From Margaritifera margaritifera (Eukaryota; Mollusca; Bivalvia; Unionida; Margaritiferidae), in assembly GCA_029931535.1 (NCBI GenBank), contig JAQPZY010001094.1, positions 310,001 through 374,000 of the forward strand: a stretch of DNA of 64,000 nt, read 5' to 3'. The notes beneath the pieces were generated by a model. That model ran no database searches and was not told where the DNA came from. It worked only from the letters and a program-made list of their open reading frames with translations. Shown here piece after piece: positions 59,617 to 64,000 of the stretch (positions are counted from its first letter, which is position 1; each line of letters opens with the position of its first letter). The position numbers and the translations under genes are program-made.

Positions 59617-59658
59617 CAATTTGATATACCAATACCGTTGGTATATCAAACTGTGATC
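59617..59658. repeat. Near-perfect hairpin palindrome
   Basis: 'tttgatataccaa' - 'taccg' - 'ttggtatatcaaa': a 13-bp perfect stem with a 5-base loop, followed by 'ctgtgat', whose complement opens the copy at 58893. Likely an end of a small inverted-repeat transposon. Confidence 0.55.
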
Positions 59659-59971
59659 CCCCCATGGCGCATGAATACGCATATATAAATATGGTTTCAA
59701 CAGTAGGTTATTGCTTGTATACTCTCTACATCACTGATGAATTTCCACTTATTAATCATTATCGACATAAGAAAAAAAGAGACAAAAATATTGATAATCC
59801 TAGTTTTCTCAATGAATTAAACATTACCAATGATACAAGGTTGCAATAGCCTGTCGAAACTGTACGGTAGGCACAACCATACTGTAATCTATTTAATGTT
59901 TTGTTTAATTTTTTTAAAATCTATATTAGGGTTCTAAAAACATTACTTTTAAATATTAATATGTCCGAAGG

Positions 59972-59972
<1 letters not shown>

Positions 59973-60019
<47 letters not shown>
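59973..60019. repeat. (CT)n microsatellite
   Basis: About 47 bp of CT. Confidence 0.95.
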
Positions 60020-60024
<5 letters not shown>

Positions 60025-60209
60025 GTTGGTTAGTCAGGCAGCAGACTAATCGATCAACAGATAAACATAGTGATGGACAATAAATAAAATCTTATGCTAA
60101 GTTTCTCCAAACCCGCACCCCATCTCTCTCTTTGTCTCTCTCTGTCTGTCTCTGTCTCTCTCTGTTGGTTGGTCTGTCTAAGCATAACAGTTTATCAGTT
60201 TTACCACAG

Positions 60210-60210
<1 letters not shown>

Positions 60211-60272
<62 letters not shown>
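60211..60272. repeat. (CT)n microsatellite
   Basis: About 62 bp of CT, preceded by a looser CT/GT-rich stretch from 60120 that shares the 'ttggt.ggtctgtc' and 'cagttttacca' words of 57040-57260. Confidence 0.95.
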
Positions 60273-60274
<2 letters not shown>

Positions 60275-60704
60275 ACCAGCGTCGCAAGCTACGGGCGAAA
60301 ATCCGTGAAAAAACGAATGTAGCAGATTTTCGCCTGTCATGCGACGATGTCTCTGGACCTATGAATGATGGTAAAATATACAGATAAACCGACCAACTGA
60401 AACGGGAAAGAGAGATATGGAGGATAAAACAATTGCATGGTTCGTAGCAATGTTAGTTAAAACATAATAATAACTTAAATCAACTGTAAATAAATTTAAA
60501 TGTTTCAATGATCTCTTGTTGGCTCGTCATTTAGCTTAGTCTATATTCCACACTCGTTTCAATATACTCGACGGTGACTGAATTGCTGCGCGTTCAGTAT
60601 TTGAAAAGCTAACCATGCTGTGTTTGTAGTGCTCTACTTTCTTCACTTAAACCATCTTTCATGTTTAAATCATAAGTAGTGTGTCTTATATTTATTTAAT
60701 CAAT

Positions 60705-61000
60705 ATGAATGAAAATAGAAGCTAAAAAAAAAGAAAAGAAGCAGCTTATCAATTTGCAAAGAGAACTGTGAATAGCCGCAATAGGTACAGAACTACATTT
60801 TGTAGCGGACACACTGGGCAGGAATGTGAAGAGTTCACTCACTCAGTCAATACACAGTTTCCTTTAGTCAATCTTAACTCCTTTGGAAATGCAAGTATGT
60901 GTAATTGTATGTGATATAAATAAAACATATGTATAGTATGTACACTGTATCTTTGATATACTCGGCAAGCCTCGTTTCCTTTTAATGAAACATTTATACA
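60705..61000 (-). repeat. Inverted repeat pair, copy 2
   Basis: Reverse-orientation partner of 56545-56835. The two copies bracket about 3.9 kb containing no coherent gene, so they may be two independent insertions or the ends of one dead element. Confidence 0.65.
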
Positions 61001-61037
61001 TCTCGGGGTATATCAATTATACAGAGTACATACTACA

Positions 61038-61125
<88 letters not shown>
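61038..61125. repeat. (TA)n(TG)n compound microsatellite
   Basis: About 75 bp of TA followed by a short TG run. Confidence 0.95.
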
Positions 61126-61980
61126 AAGGGGTGTTCATGGTCTTCAAGTAATGACCCAGGGACCGAGTACTTGGAGGATGGGGGATGTAAGGACTAAAAC
61201 TACAATCATTGATCAATATTGTTTGTCTTTTCATGTCTAGTAACTTTATGCAGATATATATATTGTTATAGTAATGTTCCGGGAGGGTTTAAGAGTAGAG
61301 AGCAGGGTTAATCTTAGTAAAAAATCTGAATTTGTCTGTTCATATCCAGTTTATGTAAATATAATTATAGTATTGAGATATCAAGAGTGTCCAAGTTATG
61401 CTTCAGAGGCTAAAACTCTATGGGTAAAGATAGACCCAAGAGCCATTGTTACTTGCATATCTAAACTCGTCTTTTCATGCTCAGTTCTTGGATTAGTGGT
61501 AATAGGGTTATGATCTCGATAATTTTCAAGTTATGACCCGGCAACTAAAACATTGGGGTAAGCGGAGACTGATGGGCAAATACCAGTTGCAAATTTGAAT
61601 TTGTATTATCGCGCGCAGTTATATATATATAGGTCGGTGATCTATACACTTCCAACTTATGACCCATTGGCTGTTTTCCTGGGGTAAGACGATTCCGAGG
61701 AGCAGATGTCAGATGTATCTCTGAATTCTTCTTGGGTGGCTAAAAACTAGGATCCAAGTTTGCGAATTGTATACACAAAATTTAATTCAAATACATTGCA
61801 ACAGTAATTGCGCTATATTGCCTTGTGGTCATTTGATCCATCCGCGATCCCCAGGAGAAGGGTGGTGCTTCTGAGCTAGAAATAAAATACATGCCACCCG
61901 AGCTTACATCTTTTGTTGACTATTAACAGTTCCATAAGGTTTTGTGCATGCTGGTCTGAAACTGCAGGAGACAGCATAGC
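61126..61980. other. Diverged tandem-like stretch, no gene
   Basis: Four loosely similar units of about 130-170 bp, each with a 'ttcaagt(t)atgacccngg...ctaaaac' phrase (about 61138, 61383, 61528, 61646) and a 'gtattgagat / gatctcgataa' phrase. Noncoding; a degenerate interspersed repeat is likely. Confidence 0.45.
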
Positions 61981-61982
61981 GG

Positions 61983-62501
61983 ACATACATACATACATAC
62001 ATACATACATACATACATACATACATACATACATACATACATACATACATACATACATACATACATACATACATACATACATACATACATACATACATAC
62101 ATACATACATACATACATACATACATACATACATACATACATACATACATACATACATACATACATACATACATACATACATACATACATACATACATAC
62201 ATACATACATACATACATACATACATACATACATACATACATACATACATACATACATACATACATACATACATACATACATACATACATACATACATAC
62301 ATACATACATACATACATACATACATACATACATACATACATACATACATACATACATACATACATACATACATACATACATACATACATACATACATAC
62401 ATACATACATACATACATACATACATACATACATACATACATACATACATACATACATACATACATACATACATACATACATACATACATACATACATAC
62501 A

Positions 62502-62530
<29 letters not shown>
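61983..62530. repeat. Very long (CATA)n microsatellite
   Basis: About 547 bp, roughly 137 uninterrupted CATA units. The long open frames on both strands (repeats of Tyr-Val-Cys-Met or Ile-His-Thr-Tyr) are products of the repeat and not genes. Confidence 0.97.
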
Positions 62531-62532
<2 letters not shown>

Positions 62533-64000
62533 TACATTTTGTATAGAACAGAGAATACCGCACGTAAATATTTTATCGCTTATTAGAAATCCACATTGAA
62601 GCGTTCAGCAAAACATTTTATAGGCAGAGATTTTATGTTGCGTTGTTATTTGTTTGGTTTTATTCAACATAGCCGTGCACGTTGTAATGTATTGTTCTGT
62701 ATAAAAGGGAGATAACTGCAGTATTTTAAGTGAAATATTTCAAATTACGCCCACCGCTACTTCAGCTAATCCTATATGCGCTTCCAACCTTTCTTTAAAT
62801 TTTGGAAATGTTCAGTGGGCTCAGAAAAAAAAAAAAAAAAAAAAAAACCAACGTATGATTATAAATCTTTTACGAGTTTGTTATATGAATTAAACCCTCC
62901 TGCATGACCTCCCCCCTCCCACTCCAACCTTTTTCATAGCCCAGCCTTGGACCCATGCACGTGTGTAATATCATTTATCATATTGCATAGTAACATTGAT
63001 ACAGGCCGAGATAACTCAGGGTGGATGACTGTCTTAAACGTAGGATGATCTAAAATTATATTTTACGGCCAAAGTGAATGTCTTAGTTTTAACCTACCTT
63101 TTACGCCCCCAAACTATTTTTCCTTCCTGGTTCCCGATGCGACCTTGACATTTCCTTTAGTAAAATTTCCTTCCATAAATTGTTATTTAAAACGCAACTA
63201 TTTATGAAATCCATGACTTTATGACTTTAATATGTTTAGTTTCTTTATGGTGATTAAGAATGAGGTCTTAATTTTGCGATCAACCAAATCTCGTCTGATC
63301 AACGTTAACAAGGAAGAAACATAGGTGGAACTACACTTAATATCTAATCAAGTATTGTATGGGCCCGTTCCATTCTGAATCGTACACCACCTTCGCTCTT
63401 CGAAAGTATTTACCTGGGTCAGTTACTATCTAGCTGAGGATTATTTAATCTCTCTATACCTTAAAAAATTTCAAACCAAACATTGTTCCGTGTACGCATA
63501 CTTTCTTAATTTGGAAAAATAAAGTTGTTAACGGCGAGTGCAATGTTAAATAAAATGCTATTTATAGTACAAGCACTGCCTAATACACGTCGTAAGGTGC
63601 GTGGTTGCGACGCGGATCCTCGCGCATGTAAAACAAAAAGTCGGTACATTAATACTGTATAAAACGTGCACATGCTAAATGCAAATGAATACAAATAAAG
63701 ATAGAAATGTAAAATCAAATAGTTCATACTTTTATTGTAAGGTGCACAGTTGTGAAGTAAAGATATGCTGTATTACCATACAAGATGCGTACTACTTTAA
63801 TGACTATGACTATATTAAATGGATACAAAACAACATTAAAAAATTCTCTCAATCATATGTCATTCTCTAACTCATAAATATGTCAGATAATTAGATTATT
63901 GATTTTTATAATTTTTATATCTTATGTTAAACATTCAACAAAAATGCAGTATGAACATAAGTGTCTTCACCATCTAAATATATTTAAAACATATTTGCAT
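62531..64000. other. No gene recognised
   Basis: AT-rich with an A tract at 62826-62847. Open frames at 63506-63727 (minus) and 63679-63870 (plus) have no recognisable motif. Confidence 0.4.

Noticed and set aside
61876..62599. Four long open frames of 199-228 codons
   Set aside because: They are translations of the perfect CATA repeat on both strands; no non-repetitive coding sequence supports them.

Overview
The window looks like genomic DNA of an invertebrate animal, most likely a bivalve mollusc. It is AT-rich, split by long (TA)n, (CT)n, (GT)n and (CATA)n microsatellites, and has intron-split coding exons. It carries Polinton/Maverick relics, tRNA-type SINEs and a non-LTR retrotransposon tail. 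A diverged repeat at 8.4-9.4 kb, ending in a short hairpin-like segment, resembles one I associate with bivalve genomes. No prokaryotic gene organisation is present. The species call is inference; the eukaryotic call is firm.

One host gene can be assembled on the minus strand from about 53.9 kb down to 24.5 kb. The first five recognised coding exons (53841-53915, 44423-44582, 41737-41898, 39724-40007, 26244-26505) have good splice signals and all four junctions keep reading phase. They encode coiled-coil segments followed by a domain resembling the C-terminal domain of mitochondria-eating protein (MIEAP/SPATA18). More 3' exons at 25.99-24.49 kb are likely but less certain.

The intron between 39.7 and 26.5 kb holds the most striking object, an 11.5 kb virus-like element (27366-38882) bounded by long imperfect terminal inverted repeats. 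Its interior is visibly richer in G+C than its surroundings. It contains a decayed set of dsDNA-virus genes: a hexon-like major capsid protein, a probable second virion protein, a fibre-like protein built of repeats like those of phage tail fibres, a family-B DNA polymerase with an HNH/endonuclease VII-like zinc segment, and several unrecognised genes. I could find no integrase. The inverted repeats themselves contain a stretch that reads as coding.

Three Polinton/Maverick relics surround it. Relic A (about 1-8.4 kb, minus strand) keeps integrase, packaging ATPase, DNA polymerase B, two small conserved Polinton-type genes and a BIR-like (inhibitor of apoptosis) remnant. Relic B (10.86-11.74 kb) is an integrase fragment. 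Relic C (47952-53505) has inverted repeats of about 0.95 kb enclosing an internally deleted relative of relic A. A further GC-richer block at 16.9-21.1 kb carries a decayed superfamily-1 helicase, a possible polymerase and an unrecognised minus-strand gene; a polymerase B C-terminal scrap lies at 22.4 kb.

The right end (54.2-64 kb) is repeat territory: a 5'-truncated LINE with an RNase H domain, a two-copy direct repeat, a two-copy inverted repeat, SINE pieces, and a (CATA)n array of about 550 bp. All virus and transposon genes here are broken by stops and frameshifts and appear dead; only the host gene looks potentially functional.
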